This document shows positions 23,456-23,921 of a stretch of DNA of 23,921 nt, piece after piece (position 1 is the first letter of the stretch; each line of letters starts with the position of its first letter). The notes below the pieces were generated by a model, which did no database searches, was not told where the DNA came from, and worked only from the letters and a program-made list of their open reading frames with translations. Source of the stretch: CAZIWX01 sp964543125 (GTDB taxonomy: Bacteria; Fidelibacterota; UBA8477); assembly GCA_964543125.1 (NCBI GenBank), contig CAZIWX010000034.1, positions 1-23,921 of the forward strand, written 5' to 3'. A program made the translations under genes and the position numbers.

Positions 23456-23850
23456 CCGGCTTCAGCCGGAAGGGCAAACACCCGGACGACAATTCCGGTG
23501 CACCGGGCCTCCACAAAATGAAGCTCGCCTGTAACCGATTTCCACCCGAATCCCACCCGGGCTAAATCGGTTTGCGTTTAAACCATCTTGGATCAAGTCA
23601 ACGCTGTATTGACGCAACCAAGTCTGGTGCTTCTGGCTACTAACCGTGCTGAATATTTCAACCCTAACCAGAGCTATTAAACCGGCGGGATATAATATAA
23701 TTCCTATCCGCCACCGGATTGTCCCGAGACTCTTCGAGGGCCTCAGGGAAATACTCCTAACAGGGTGTGTCTTCCTCTTAAAGTATGGCACGGTCCTGGT
23801 TCTCATAATCATTATGCCACTTTAAGATGCTATAAATATTCGCCCTGTTA
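23456..23850. repeat. Cluster of inverted repeats: structured non-coding region or repeat element
   Basis: About 400 bp with at least six inverted repeats in a row: CCGGCT-TC-AGCCGG (23456-23469); CCCGG/CCGGG with a perfect 12-bp palindrome CCGGTGCACCGG (23481-23507); AACCGATTT/AAATCGGTT (23533-23572), 9 bp with a 22-nt loop; GGCGGgATA/TATCCGCC (23684-23712); TCCCGAG/CTCaGGGA with an inner CTC-TTC-GAG (23722-23749); and the long nested hairpin at 23758-23850. A minus-strand frame open at 23462-23812 has no protein-like features, and its composition is explained by the repeats. It could be a structured RNA, a MITE/REP-type element or an intron remnant. I do not recognise a family. Confidence 0.5.
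23758..23850. ncRNA. Long nested hairpin, possible structured RNA
   Basis: TAACAGGGTG (23758-23767) pairs with CGCCCTGTTA (23841-23850); inside, TCTTAAAG (23776-23783) pairs with CTTTAAGA (23820-23827); inside that, TGGCA (23786-23790) pairs with TGCCA (23815-23819) around a 24-nt loop. Only a 2-nt bulge separates the two inner stems. A run of seven T at 23870-23876 lies 20 nt downstream on the plus strand. Read as DNA it is an imperfect 93-bp inverted repeat. Transcription and strand are unknown. Confidence 0.35.
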
Positions 23851-23921
23851 TCAGCCAAGATTCCCGTTGTTTTTTTACACGCTACACAGTTGACATGGCA
23901 CTAACGGAAACCAAGTTGTCC
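23851..23921. other. Right edge of window, no gene seen
   Basis: No coding frame or RNA gene is supported. Apart from the T-run at 23870-23876, a TTGACA at 23890-23895 is present, but no matching -10 element is visible before the window ends. Confidence 0.5.

Noticed and set aside
23691..23696. TATAAT as a -10 element
   Set aside because: It sits in the loop of an inverted repeat and no -35-like hexamer lies 16-18 nt upstream.
23462..23812. Minus-strand open frame of 116 codons
   Set aside because: Composition (many Arg, Ser, Ile) and overlap with inverted repeats indicate chance; no ribosome binding site or domain was seen.

Overview
The window looks like chromosomal DNA from a Gram-negative bacterium of the FCB group (Bacteroidota relatives; a Calditrichota/KSB1-like lineage would fit, but this is inference). 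The clues are three secreted proteins ending in type IX secretion (T9SS)/FlgD-Ig-like sorting domains, a PorV/PorQ-type outer-membrane protein, and weak Shine-Dalgarno sites before most genes. No rRNA, tRNA, CRISPR array or transposase was found.

Layout. 1-1497 (minus strand) is the N-terminal part of a membrane-anchored spermidine-synthase-fold protein, cut by the window edge. A non-coding gap follows, then an unrecognised probable lipoprotein gene (1797-2576) and another gap with AT-rich hairpins. From 2878 to 17495 there is one tightly packed co-directional run of nine genes: a discoidin-domain secreted protein, a PorV/PorQ-like barrel, a 915-residue probable outer-membrane barrel, a 1037-residue TPR protein, an ExbB/TolQ-type and an ExbD/TolR-type proton-channel pair, a one-transmembrane protein fused to DUF4159, a lipoprotein with a TonB_C/AgmX-like C-terminus, and a GHL10-family glycosyl hydrolase with a T9SS tail. 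Gaps are 17-84 bp, with an 8-bp overlap (exbB/exbD) and a TAATG junction (lipoprotein/hydrolase). Then come a golvesin-C/HYDIN-repeat secreted protein (17656-20049) with a good intrinsic terminator, an OPT-family transporter and an adenosine deaminase (20356-23327). The last 600 bp carry no convincing gene but a dense series of inverted repeats.

How the genes may work together. The nine-gene run contains what a proton-motive-force-driven trans-envelope machine needs: an inner-membrane motor (ExbB/ExbD), an inner-membrane-anchored transducer-like protein, a long periplasmic TPR protein, an outer-membrane lipoprotein and two outer-membrane barrels. It resembles Tol-Pal-CpoB, TonB-ExbBD and the myxobacterial Agl-Glt/Nfs systems. 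The unusual point is that the TonB-like anchor and the TonB_C/AgmX-like domain sit on two different proteins, and the anchor carries a DUF4159 domain instead. This is the best candidate for an undescribed system here. The OPT transporter and adenosine deaminase look like a separate peptide/nucleoside salvage unit.
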